DNA of 64,000 nucleotides. Source: Calonectria ilicicola (taxonomy: Eukaryota; Ascomycota; Sordariomycetes; Hypocreales; Nectriaceae). Location of the stretch: NCBI GenBank assembly GCA_020809705.1, contig CP085833.1, positions 3,100,001 through 3,164,000 on the forward strand, read 5' to 3'. Positions 35,044 through 44,867 of the stretch are shown here, piece after piece. Every line of letters starts with the position of its first letter. Position 1 is the first letter of the stretch. Position numbers and translations under genes: made by a program. The notes under the pieces are model-generated. The model was not told where the DNA came from, searched no databases, and was given only the letters and a program-made list of their open reading frames with translations.

Positions 35044-37570
35044 TCAGTCATCAATGACGATCGCACCACCAGCATCCTCTACAACCACGACATCCGTTGC
35101 CGAGGCAGCAAGCTTGGCCTTCTTCGTTGGCTGCTCGCCATCCTCAGGGTTGGATCGCTTGACGCCCTTGGGCTGAATCTCGACCAAATCACCGTCATCT
35201 TGATGGCCATTGTGATGGCCGTTGCCATTTGCATGGGCAGGCTCGGGTTTCTTGGGTTTTCGCGGGATATGTGGCGTTTCGGTGAATGTCGCCTCAATAG
35301 GCTTCTTGTCGGTTTCAAAGCTCCTGGTCTTGTTAGTCGCATCCAGCAAGGTGCTCTTGGTATCCACAAACCCGTCTTGAACATTGATGATAACATTCAC
35401 AAAGGTATCTTCATCATCCTCGTCAATGATAGTCAAAAAGCTATCCTTTTGTATGCCTATTATGCCATAGTTAGAGAAGATAGCCAGCGTGTGCTACTAT
35501 TAAGAAACCCACCTAGGTCACTGAGCTTTTTAGGGAGATTGTCGGTTTCATCAACGTCGTACAAGACACCGACATCGTTGTTCACGACAAACTCCTTTTC
35601 TCCAAAGCCCAACTTTGTCTTGATGAAATCCTCAACCAGGTCGTTGAGGGTCGCCCGAGACAAGTCCACATTAACGCTTGTATTGAAAACACTACAAACT
35701 GGGCAGTCAGGATTCGGCTCTCGCGATGTATCCGGAGCTAAGAGGCGTGCGGATGTGAATGGAGTTAGGAAAACCTAATTATTGTCAGTAACAGCAGGAG
35801 ACGAATTGCATTCGGGTTTACTAACCTCCTTAGATTGTGTATACTCGCCCTTCAAAACTTTGAAGGACTGCAAAACACAGAGTCCTGCTACAATCGCGTT
35901 GGTAGTGGCAATAGCCGGAATAATGTTGCCAGCCATTTGCTTGATATCGAATCGTGACTTACGATCAATACCAAAGATGATGGAACGAATGTTGGCGCTG
36001 GCGGCAACAAAGTCAAGAGTATCGATGTCATCCTTATCAAAAGTGATTATGGGCTCTGCATCCTGTGGGCTCTTGTTTTTCTTGAGGTCGAGAATACGTT
36101 TGCTCAATCGGGCAAGGCTGTCGTTGAAAACCACAAGACTCTCCTCAAGAGACCAGGTCCTCTGGTCGTCGCTCAAAACCACATCTTTTGACGCCAGAGC
36201 GTCACCCGCTTGTGCCAAAACGTCCTCATATTTCAGAGGCTCCGGTGCCCTTCTGGACTTCCACATATCCTCGACAGAGCGCAGACGTTCAATGTCGGCA
36301 GTGAAAACCTTGTGGAAAAGCATCTGTGGGAACTCGGGGGTGCCCACCGCATCCCGAATCCTTTTCAGTGCTTCGGACTCTTTCTTGAGCTCTTCAATTT
36401 CCTGGGCTGCATTTTTTTTTAGCTCGCGATTGTGAGTAATAGGATCGGGGAAACCCACCATTGTCACCGTCGGCGGTGTGGTCAAACGCGGACTGATCTT
36501 CGCTTGTACCAAATATCTCGCTAATGGCAGTGTTGGCAAGCAATCTTAATGGGAAGAGCAAAATTAGGCAACACTTACTTTAGCAGATAGCTCTTGCCCC
36601 AAACAATGCAATGTATGGGCTGGCTAGGTGTGCTTCTAATGGTGCACACAGGGAAAGACTTGGGTGTCTCTTTCGGGGTGCAATCGTAACACGCTGTGAC
36701 GCCCTTTTTGATCACTTGCACCTGACCATTGAAACCAGTCGTGCCACTCTCAATGAGTGGAACATCGGCGGCCAAGCACATTTTGTTGACATGTCTCCTT
36801 GCTTCCAAGTTATCGAGGGCATTGAATGCAATGCGAAAATCGCGGAACCAAGAGACGGTAAATTCGGCGTCCTTAATGTTGGCGTGGTGCGCGACGATCT
36901 TGACGCTGGGGTTGAACTTCTGGGCAGCTTCCTTGGCGACCTATCATCGCATTCATCAGTATGGTTTTTCGGTGTGGGTCGACAGCTCGTACGTACCAAA
37001 GCTTTGGATTTCTTGATGTGCTCGTGACGAAAGAGGAACTGTCGGTTCAGGTTTGACAGGTCGATGGTGTCGAGGTCGACAATGTGGATTTCACCAAACC
37101 CTGTCAGCACCAGGTTCTTGAGGAGCTCACAGCCAATGCCACCGGCACCAACCATGAGCACGCGGGCCTACGCAAGCTTGGTTAGCTCTAGGTCGATAGG
37201 TTTCGCGTCGAGACATGATTGACGAGGATAGAAGGAAAGAGGGCTGGCCGAAGCCATCGAAAACGAGACTGACGAGGTGCGTGGGGTAGTGGACTCGGAG
37301 CAGACTCGAGAGGAATCGATTCGGGGAGCGGGAATGGAATAGGCGTACCTGCTTGACGGAAGTATTCAGACTCGCGCCGAGCGACTGGTGGTTGAATCTA
37401 TCGCGCGGCGTGACGGCTGGTCGTCGCTGTGTCCCGTTGTTGGGCGCAACAGCCTGCTGGGCCTGCTGCTGGGGCTGTTGAGGTGGTTGCTGAAGCTGCT
37501 GTTGCTGCTCCGGTGCCTTAGCTGCGGGCGCAGCCTGGGCGTTGTTCACAATATCGGTCGCATCCATCAT
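35044..37570 (-). CDS. UBA2: SUMO-activating enzyme subunit 2 (E1 catalytic subunit)
   Basis: Seven exons (37570-37349, 37167-36997, 36940-36579, 36520-36459, 36406-35826, 35774-35513, 35456-35044) encode 690 residues. The adenylation domain begins [19 protein letters not shown] and has [17 protein letters not shown]. Zinc ligands CYDC (215/218) pair with PDCPVC further on. The catalytic thioester cysteine is C230 in [12 protein letters not shown]. The ubiquitin-fold domain follows ([19 protein letters not shown]). The C-terminus has a bipartite nuclear signal ([17 protein letters not shown]) and a [15 protein letters not shown] tail suited to SUMO binding. With Aos1 it activates SUMO and passes it to Ubc9. 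The N-terminus has an unusual Gln-rich extension (about residues 20-45), not part of the canonical fold. Confidence 0.96.
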
Positions 37571-38399
37571 CAACGGCAGCTTCGTCGTCGGCGCTCAACA
37601 AACGCAGGGAGATGGGTCGGAAGAAGGAGGCTGCAGTCTCGGAGGGCTGCGCGCATGTGGTTCGCGAATGATGAAATGTAAAAGTCAGGGTCGCGTGTTG
37701 GCGTGCAGCTAAAGCCGGGTCTGGGTCCAAGTGCAAGTTAGGCGGGTTGGCTGGTGCTGTGACAGTGAATCAGTGGATGCAGTTTGGTGGTGAGAGCTGA
37801 GACGTAGATGGCTTGCGACCAATGACGTCCCTGTTCAGTTGCTGGGTACTCGCTGATGGAGCCAGAATGGAGCAAACGGGGTCGTGTGATTGGTGGCCTT
37901 GCCAGCTTTTGTGCTACCATCTGCTCCTACTGGCGGCAGCTGTCAACGGGTCTACAGAGGGTCAGCCAGGGGGAACGGAGATCCTCAAGGCCTGTGTGAG
38001 TGATGCAAGCAATGCCTCCAGGAATCAGTCAATTGGCCGCGCGTGAATGGGCCTTTGTGGGTTTTCGTGTTTGCTGTTCAACCCGTTCTCCTATCAAGGT
38101 GAAGCGACATGACCTAGGCCTGTCCCTCCCGCACCCAAATGATCGCCCTATTCTTAGTTCCCCTAGCCCTCCCGACACGCCTTTGGCCGCGGGGTCGGCT
38201 TAAGCACAGTGTACCTGACTTTGATGAGTTTTGCAACGCACGAAACACATTCTTGAGCCAAGAGGGTCCAGACCACGTCCGGGTGAAGTCTCACTCACCA
38301 CCATCTCTCGTCCGCGTTTTTAATTTTCTTCTTGTCTGTGTGATTTTTTTTTTGTAGACTCGGTTTGAGCCCAGTGTCGTCCATCACATAATAATAACC
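37571..38399. other. Divergent promoter of UBA2 and QNG1
   Basis: 829 bp. GC-rich near UBA2; a T-run (38345-38353) and CT-rich stretch precede QNG1. No gene is seen. Confidence 0.55.
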
Positions 38400-39691
38400 A
38401 TGTCCGACGACGAGGCCGATCCCGAACTCCTTGAGCTCCTACGCCAGCACCTCAACGGCAACGTCAATGTGGAATCTCCAGCCGAGACCGGAGTCCTTGA
38501 GTCTGTTGAGCATGTCTACGACACCTGTGTCGATGTTGCTATTGACATGCGCTCCTCCAAGAATGCCGCCGAAGCCATCTATTCGCAGATGCAGAAGAAG
38601 GGCTACTCGACCGCCACTTGGTCAGAGCACGAGTTACACCCCAAGGAGAAGGATGAGAACACGGTCGACTTCATCTTCACCATGGACCTGCTAAATTTCT
38701 CGTTTTGGTCTGAACTGCCTGATGATGAAAGATTTGCTATCGAATACCGTGGGAAAACATGGACGGGCTATTGGAGTCTGGTGGCAGCACTGCAAAGGGC
38801 ACTCGATGAAGGTGAGTCACCTTCTCGCATAACAACTTCATATCGCTGACTCTAGCCCTGGGTCATTACTTCAGGAATCCCCATCACCGATCCTTACTAC
38901 TGGGTCAACAAAGATAAGTGCAACTTGGAATCCTTGAAGCATGTGTTCCGGTCATGCACAGAGGAGGAGATGCCTATGCTGCAAGAACGCCTCGACTGTC
39001 TCTATGAAGCTGGTCGGGTTCTCAACCAGGTAACTCCAACACCATGCATATTCATATAATTCGAAATAAAGCAACTAAAAATTTACGCAGTTCTACGATG
39101 GATCCACTTCAGAGCTCATCAACGCCGCTGAGGGCTCGGCCGCACAGCTCGTCAATATGTTGGCCGAAGACTTTGATTGCTTCCGCGACGAGCATCCCTA
39201 CGAGGATGGCAAAATGATCAAGTTCTTGAAGAGGGCCCAGATTCTAGTTGCCGATCTGTGGGCCTGCTTCAATGGCGAATCTTATGGCAAGTTCCATGAC
39301 ATTGACAAGATAACAATGTTTGCCGACTATCGCATCCCTCAAATCCTTATTTCATATGGTGCGCTGTACTGCTGCCCAGGCATCACCACTGCCATCAAAG
39401 ATAAGAAGATGATAGAAAGCGGGTCTTCATGGGAAATTCAGCTACGAGGTGAGTAATGGAAGATTTGAAATAAAAAAGGAAAATGAAAGGAAAGCCAAGG
39501 CTAATTAATTTGTCACAGCTTGTAGCATTTGGTGTGTCGAGTTGATTAGGCGCGAGATCAAGCGCAAGCATCCCGATGCCCAGATCAACGCCATATTGAT
39601 TGACTTCTTTCTCTATGACAGCGTCAAGGAGCTTGAGGCCAAGAAAGAGGAGCAGATCCCTCATCATCGAACAAGGAGCATATGGTACTAG
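38400..39691 (+). CDS. QNG1: Queuosine 5'-phosphate N-glycosylase/hydrolase (queuosine salvage protein, DUF2419)
   Basis: Four exons (38400-38811, 38875-39029, 39091-39448, 39519-39691) encode 365 residues. Family landmarks include VDFIFTMDLLNFSFWSE, YWSLVAALQRALDEGIPITDPYYW, an AQLVNMLAEDFDCFRDE segment, FLKRAQILVADLWACF and MFADYRIPQILISYGAL. Enzymes of this family release queuine from queuosine-5'-phosphate so that eukaryotes can reuse the base for tRNA position 34; that reaction is known from S. pombe and human homologues. Fungi do not make queuine de novo, so the gene implies uptake from bacteria or food. It is divergent from UBA2. All splice phases agree. Confidence 0.93.
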
Positions 39692-39909
39692 ACAGGAGCC
39701 CCAGGGCCCTACAGTTTTCAGCATCCATGAGTTTCACGACAATAGAGCCAGGCACGTTATATAGATTTAGTGACATTCGACTGATTGCACCGACTTGATG
39801 GTGTAGTAGACTATAAAAATATAAAGACCCATCGACAACAAGGACCTAATCTTCTCCTCAAACGCCATAGCTCCCTGACATTAACATAATCATTCAGTCA
39901 AAGAAAAAT

Positions 39910-40611
39910 TCATTGCTCAACAGCTGTTGGGTTGAGGATTTCATCCATATGAGCAATGCGGCTCTTCTTGTTGCCCTTTTCTTCTTCATCTAATAACACA
40001 GCAAGCACTTCAATAGGGGGTTGGAGGCCGAGGCGGTCAGCGCGCTGCCATCGCTTCACACGAGACATCCCAACACAAGGCTACGAAAGTCAGTCAAGAC
40101 CATAGTAAAATTGAATGCGTTGGCTTACCCCATACTGTGAGCTCACATCAAAGTATCGTAAAACCTTTTCTTCCACAGACAAGCCTTCCTGGTGGAGTCG
40201 TGGGGTCTTCCACTGGTTCTCGATTGACTTCCAGTACTTCTTGACTTGCGCCTCGGTGATCCGTTCCGCTCGCAACTCGGCCTCAGACTTCACTGGTGCT
40301 GCTTCTACCTCGGGTTCGCCTTCTTCCTCTTCCTCCTCCTCTTCCTCTTCTTCTTCCTTGGCATGCTCCGCTTCGGGTTCACCTGGTTTAAGCTCCTCAA
40401 CATCAGGCTCCACAACCTCGGCTACTTCCTCCTCCCTTGTCTCGACCGGTGGCTCAGCAACCTCGACCTTGGCAACGGGAGGAGAAATGACGGCCTTCTT
40501 GAGATCCTTGGGTACACTCTTCGTCACCTTGTTCGAGAAGCTGAGGAGGGTCGATTGACCCTTGGCGGGAACGCCACGGGCAGCGGCTGCTGATCTCCTG
40601 GTAGTAGGCAT
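39910..40611 (-). CDS. CDM1: DNA polymerase delta subunit 4 (POLD4/Cdm1)
   Basis: Two exons (40611-40129, 40080-39910) give 217 residues. The diagnostic C-terminus is QYGPCVGMSRVKRWQRADRLGLQPPIEVLAVLLDEEE, the POLD4 domain that contacts the catalytic subunit and stabilises the holoenzyme. The first 140 residues are not conserved: a basic start (MPTTRRSAAAARG), a possible PCNA-binding QxxLxxF motif at 19-25 (QSTLLSF) and an uninterrupted run of 12 Glu (86-97) made by a GAA/GAG repeat. S. cerevisiae lacks this subunit; fission yeast and filamentous fungi keep it. The gene converges with QNG1 (218 bp between stops). Confidence 0.93.
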
Positions 40612-40951
40612 AGTGAATTGTATATAGGTTTGCTTTGTTTGATCGGTGGACAAGTGATGAGTGACAACGGATTGCTGAAATAAGTATATTTAATGAAACA
40701 CAACTGGGTCGAGAATCAGAATGACAAGTTCCCACAAAAGATGGCTAAATTGGGTCTGGGGATTGCCTGGATGAGGTTGCACCGTTGATGATCCCCAAGT
40801 CAAAGCGCAGTGGCGGGGCAACCATTAAATTGTTCATCACGTGAGAGACTCGACCCCAGCAATTTGGGGATAGGGAGGAGAGGAGACTACTAACCGAAAT
40901 GTGTCGAATTTATTCTATGATAACGTTCAAGCAGTGCTTTTCTGCTATATC
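40612..40951. other. Intergenic between POLD4 start and SKI8 stop
   Basis: 340 bp holding the promoter of POLD4 and the 3' end of SKI8, which is transcribed in the same direction. No element is recognised with confidence. Confidence 0.55.
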
Positions 40952-42240
40952 TTAGTTTCCCGTCGCCTCTCTGTAGAATGAGAGGCTACGGTTCGCTCCT
41001 GCAGTCACAAACATCTCACTTCTCACCGTCTTTGGCAACCATTTCACCGCCCACAGCGCCTTGTCCGTCTCGCTGTGTGTAGCCACACAGGCGTTTCGCT
41101 CAATCGACCACACCTTGACCTTCCCATCCATTGATCCACTAAGTAGAAATTCGCCAGTGTCACTCCAGTCAACAGCTGTAATCCATGAAGAGTGGCCAGT
41201 CAGGTTTCCAACGTGCTCTCCATGCTTCATATCGTAGAGGGCGATGATGCCAGCATCGCCAGCCGCTGCAAGCCTTGTGTTTCCGGGTGAAAATGCGACC
41301 GATCGCACTGGTTTAGCGAGACCTATTCGAATGGTTAATCACGGTTTGTAGGGGATGAACACTATATCTTACCCGATAGCGAGTACAAGATCCGCCCTGT
41401 GTCGTTGTTGAATATATAAACTGAACCGTTCTGGTGTCCACTGGCTGTGTATTTGCCATCTCTACTCAAATCGACACACATACCAAAACTTCCAGAGCCA
41501 GGACTTCCTGTTTCATACTCCCTGATTTTTGGTTTGTTCTCGACCGAGATATCCCAAACATGAACTCGGCCATCGTTGGTTGTTGAAGCCAAGAACTTGC
41601 CATCCTCGCTCAACGCTATCCCCCAGGCTTCGCCGGCTTTGGGAGAGGACTCAGTGACCTCGCCACTGAAATTCCATTCACCAGTGTCCTTATCCAGGCT
41701 CCATATCTTCACCTCGCCTCCAAACCCGGCACTAGCGGCAACATTACCTGTCCGCGAGGTACAGACATGGTGGCAGCCCAGTTTGTGAGCGTCCGAGATG
41801 GACTGCTTCAGAGGAAATGAGGCATCAGTGGAGTCATGGATATGCAAAGTCGAAGACCCGCTGGCAGAAATCACCGCCTTTGGTGTTGTTGCCACGGAAA
41901 AAATGTCCGTGATGTGGGCTGTGGGTTCTCAGTAAGCTTGCCTGCACTTGCGCTGCTCGTCTCTCAGCCGCGGGGTAGTTAAGGAAAACCCACCATTATC
42001 CACGGTGTGCGTGGTCAGATATTGCTTGGACTAGGGACGGTGTTAGTTTTTTGCATTGATCCTAGGGTTCTGCGGGTGCTTTCCATGGCCTTTGGATGCA
42101 GTCGCCTTTGGGGACGACGAGGTTGTGTTGGTTTGAAGAGAGTGGCTACATGCGACAGGTTTGGGGTTGGTGGGGTTTTTTCTGAGGCCACCACCAGGTC
42201 TCAATTCTTTGATGTAATGGAACTGAACACCACGAACCAT
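40952..42240 (-). CDS. SKI8: SKI8/WDR61-type WD40 protein
   Basis: Certain coding exons are 42030-41994, 41918-41373 and 41322-40952. They read SKQYLTTHTVDNAHITDIFSVATTPKAV, followed by WD40 blades ending VHVWDIS, VKVWSIE and GHSSWITAVDW. The final SLSFYREATGN is the usual C-terminal signature of Ski8. With an initiating Met the chain is 318 residues. Ski8 is the WD40 subunit of the Ski2-Ski3-Ski8 complex that feeds mRNA to the cytoplasmic exosome, and it also acts in meiotic recombination in some fungi. No ATG lies in frame before SKQYL. An ACTAAC branch and CCTAG acceptor just upstream indicate an intron, so I propose that the ATG at 42240 alone forms exon 1 (donor GTTCGT, 207-nt intron). 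That start is tentative. Confidence 0.88.
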
Positions 42241-42602
42241 GGAATTTATAGCCGGACACCTATTTTTGAGATGAATTTAATGACGAAGATTTTCCTTCAT
42301 GGGGGTAGCTATATCACCCGTACAGATCAAGCAGCCACGAACAATATAAAAATTCAATCCATCAGCAAATTCGAAGCAGCACATCATCTGGTACTATCAC
42401 AGTAACAGCACTCGTCCATTCATTCATTGCATTGACACATAATTTTTATATGAGACCTCTGCCTCTTTTCTTTTAGCACAATATTGATACAAGGCCCAAA
42501 CGAGCCCAAACTCCCATGGTATGCACGATCCCGTCGAGACTATAGAGACTGTTTAATACAGGTGTTGGTAGATCTTGGACATTCATCATCTTCTTCTTTC
42601 AC
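42241..42602. other. Intergenic: SKI8 upstream flank and MRPL32 3' flank
   Basis: 362 bp, AT-rich. On the minus strand CTATAAATT directly precedes the proposed SKI8 ATG. If it were a working TATA box, the true start would be further downstream. Confidence 0.5.
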
Positions 42603-43044
42603 TTAAAACGCCTTGTCGTTAGGGTAGTCTTGTCGCCAGATTCGCTTCATCTCTGCAAAGTTCACACATTAGCAAAAAAGTCGAACGAGAGGGAAATAAG
42701 GCATATCAATTACCCTCCAAGCAGGTCTGGCATAGTCGATGTGTTCGCTTGATCTCGCCGCAACCAGGACACCTGCAGAGGTTGTTGACATCTTTCAACG
42801 CCTTTCCAGCCATTTGTCTGTGTCGCTTTCTCGAGTGGGACACCTTGTTCTTGGGCACTGCTCGTAGGAGCCCCTCCCAAATATCATCCAGAGTGGGCAA
42901 ATTGAGGGAAAGGCCAGGGATCGCAATTGCCAGCGCAGGGGTGAGCTTCTGGGCGAATTGGCGGAAAGATACTGCCCATCGCGAAGAAGAAAGGAGGCCC
43001 GGGGTGGAGAGGCGAGGGAGAAGGGAGGCTGAGATGGCGGCCAT
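42603..43044 (-). CDS. MRPL32: Mitochondrial large-subunit ribosomal protein bL32m
   Basis: Two exons (43044-42714, 42652-42603) give 126 residues. The first about 60 residues are Ser/Arg/Leu-rich without acids (MAAISASLLPRLSTPGLLSSSRWAVSFRQ), a mitochondrial targeting sequence. The mature part has the bL32 core AVPKNKVSHSRKRHRQMAGKALKDVNNLCRCPGCGEIKRTHRLCQTCLE with the CxxC...CxxC zinc site. It ends IWRQDYPNDKAF. In yeast maturation of L32 by the m-AAA protease controls mitoribosome assembly. It is divergent from the septin gene, with 645 bp between starts. Confidence 0.94.
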
Positions 43045-43689
43045 GACGGCTATCGAATCGAAGGGTTGTCAAAGATTGCCTGGTACGACGTGGAGCTGGC
43101 GATTGGCTCGAGTCAGGCGGACCGACGGGGTCTGGAAGTTCGATGTGGTCGCAAGAGGCTACAGTCGCAAGACCAGATGCTTCGGGCACAATCGCGCGGT
43201 CTGCGAATTGGTGGGCGGGTTCAATTCCTCAGCCGTCGAATCTGAATGCTCAATTCGCGTGAGACGTTCCAATTGTCAAAAGTCTGAAGGGCATGGGTTG
43301 ACTTTCTCCAAAGTACCGACAGGCCAATCACAAGCTGTCTCGCGCACGGACCGGGTCTGGCCAATAAACGGCCCCAACGCGCCTTCCCCCTTTCTTCAGA
43401 CCCCCTGTACATCCCTTCTACTAGGGAAATTGTCGTCTGCTGGTGGCAGGAACGGTCCAGTGCCCCAAAAAGTTCCCCCTAGGATTTGTTTAACGCAGCA
43501 TCTCCCATCCTTCAACTTGCACCTGGCATTCACCAACGCCGCTTCGACTTCGTCAACTCGCGTCTTCATCTGCCTTGGCTGCAAGTATTTCTTGGATTAA
43601 ACCAAGGACTTTGCTTCTGCACCTCCAACTTGATTGTTGCGCTTTCCTGAGCTCGAAACGACCAGCTGTCACTCGACACCTCCTTCAAA
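43045..43689. promoter_or_regulatory. Divergent promoter of MRPL32 and septin CDC10
   Basis: 645 bp shared between two oppositely transcribed genes. The septin side is CT-rich (43480-43670). No specific factor site is claimed. Confidence 0.55.
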
Positions 43690-44867
43690 ATGGCTACCGT
43701 CCCCCCCAGCACCATTACTCCCAAGAGCCATGTCGGTTTCGACAGCATCACGTCCCAGATCGAGCGCAAGCTCTTGAAGCGTGGTTTCCAGTTCAATGTC
43801 ATCTGCGTTGGTAAGTTGGCACACGACCGCGTCCTCGTCATCCACCACCACCATCATCACACCATCGGCGACAGGCCGCGTGTTCCCAGTCGTGTACTAA
43901 CTTGGGTTCGTGTTCACAGGCCAGACTGGTATGGGCAAGTCGACCCTGATCAACACCATTTTCGCCTCCCACCTCATCGACTCCAAGGGTCGTCTCCAGC
44001 CTGATGAGCCCATCCGCTCCACCACCGAGATCCAGACCGTTTCCCACATCATCGAGGAGAATGGCGTCCGATTGAGGCTCAACATTGTCGATACCCCTGG
44101 CTACGGAGATCTCGTCAACAACGACCGCTGCTGGGACCCTATCGTCAAGTACATCAAGGATCAGCACTCCGCGTACTTGCGCAAGGAGCTCACTGCACAG
44201 CGAGAGCGCTACATCCAGGACACTCGCATCCACTGCTGCTTGTTCTTCATCCAGCCCTCTGGTCACTCCCTGAAGCCCATTGACATTGTTGTCCTCAAGA
44301 AGCTGTCTGATGTCGTCAACGTTGTCCCTGTCATTGCCAAGGCTGACTCGCTCACTGTTGAGGAGCGCCAGGCCTTCAAGGAGCGCATCAAGGAGGAGTT
44401 TGCTTTCCACAACCTCAAGATGTACCCCTACGACAACGAGGAGTTCGACGATGAGGAGCGCAACCTGAACAGCCAGATCAAGGTATGTAACCCCTGAACC
44501 GCTAGGGTACGATGTGAGACTAACCCCACCACAGAGCCTCGTTCCCTTCGCTGTTGTTGGATCTGAGAAGGACATCATGGTCAACGGCAAGCAGGTCCGT
44601 GGTCGCCAGAACCGATGGGGCTTCATCAACGTCGAGGATGAGACCCACTGCGAATTCGTCTACCTTCGCGACTTCCTCCTCCGAACCCACCTCCAGGATC
44701 TCATTGAGACCACATCTCAGATCCACTACGAGACTTTCCGTGCTAAGCAGCTTCTGGCTCTCAAGGAAAGCAGCGCTCACGGCGGTGCTAGCAGCCGGCC
44801 CATCAGCCCTGCTGCCGACCGAGAGATTAGCCGCAGCTCTCAGAGGATGACGATGAACGGCTACTAA
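43690..44867 (+). CDS. CDC10: Septin of the Cdc10 class
   Basis: Three exons (43690-43810, 43920-44482, 44535-44867) give 338 residues. The G1 P-loop is GQTGMGKST (41-49), split by intron 1 after its first base. G3 is DTPGYGD and G4 is AKAD. The septin unique element (GRQNRWGFINVEDETHCEFVYLRDFLLRTHLQDLIETT) is present. The short C-terminus has no coiled coil, and the N-terminus HVGFDSITSQIERKLLKRGFQFNV matches Cdc10 (A. nidulans AspD) rather than Cdc3, Cdc11 or Cdc12. Septins assemble rods and rings at septa and hyphal branch sites. The last residues (SSRPISPAADREISRSSQRM) are Ser-rich and may be phosphorylated. Confidence 0.95.

Noticed and set aside
43205..43235. TTCAATTCC sequence reminiscent of a tRNA T-arm
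   Set aside because: No matching acceptor, D-arm or anticodon arm in the flanking bases.
43838..44629. 263-codon minus-strand frame antisense to the septin gene
   Set aside because: Antisense shadow crossing septin introns and exons without any domain.
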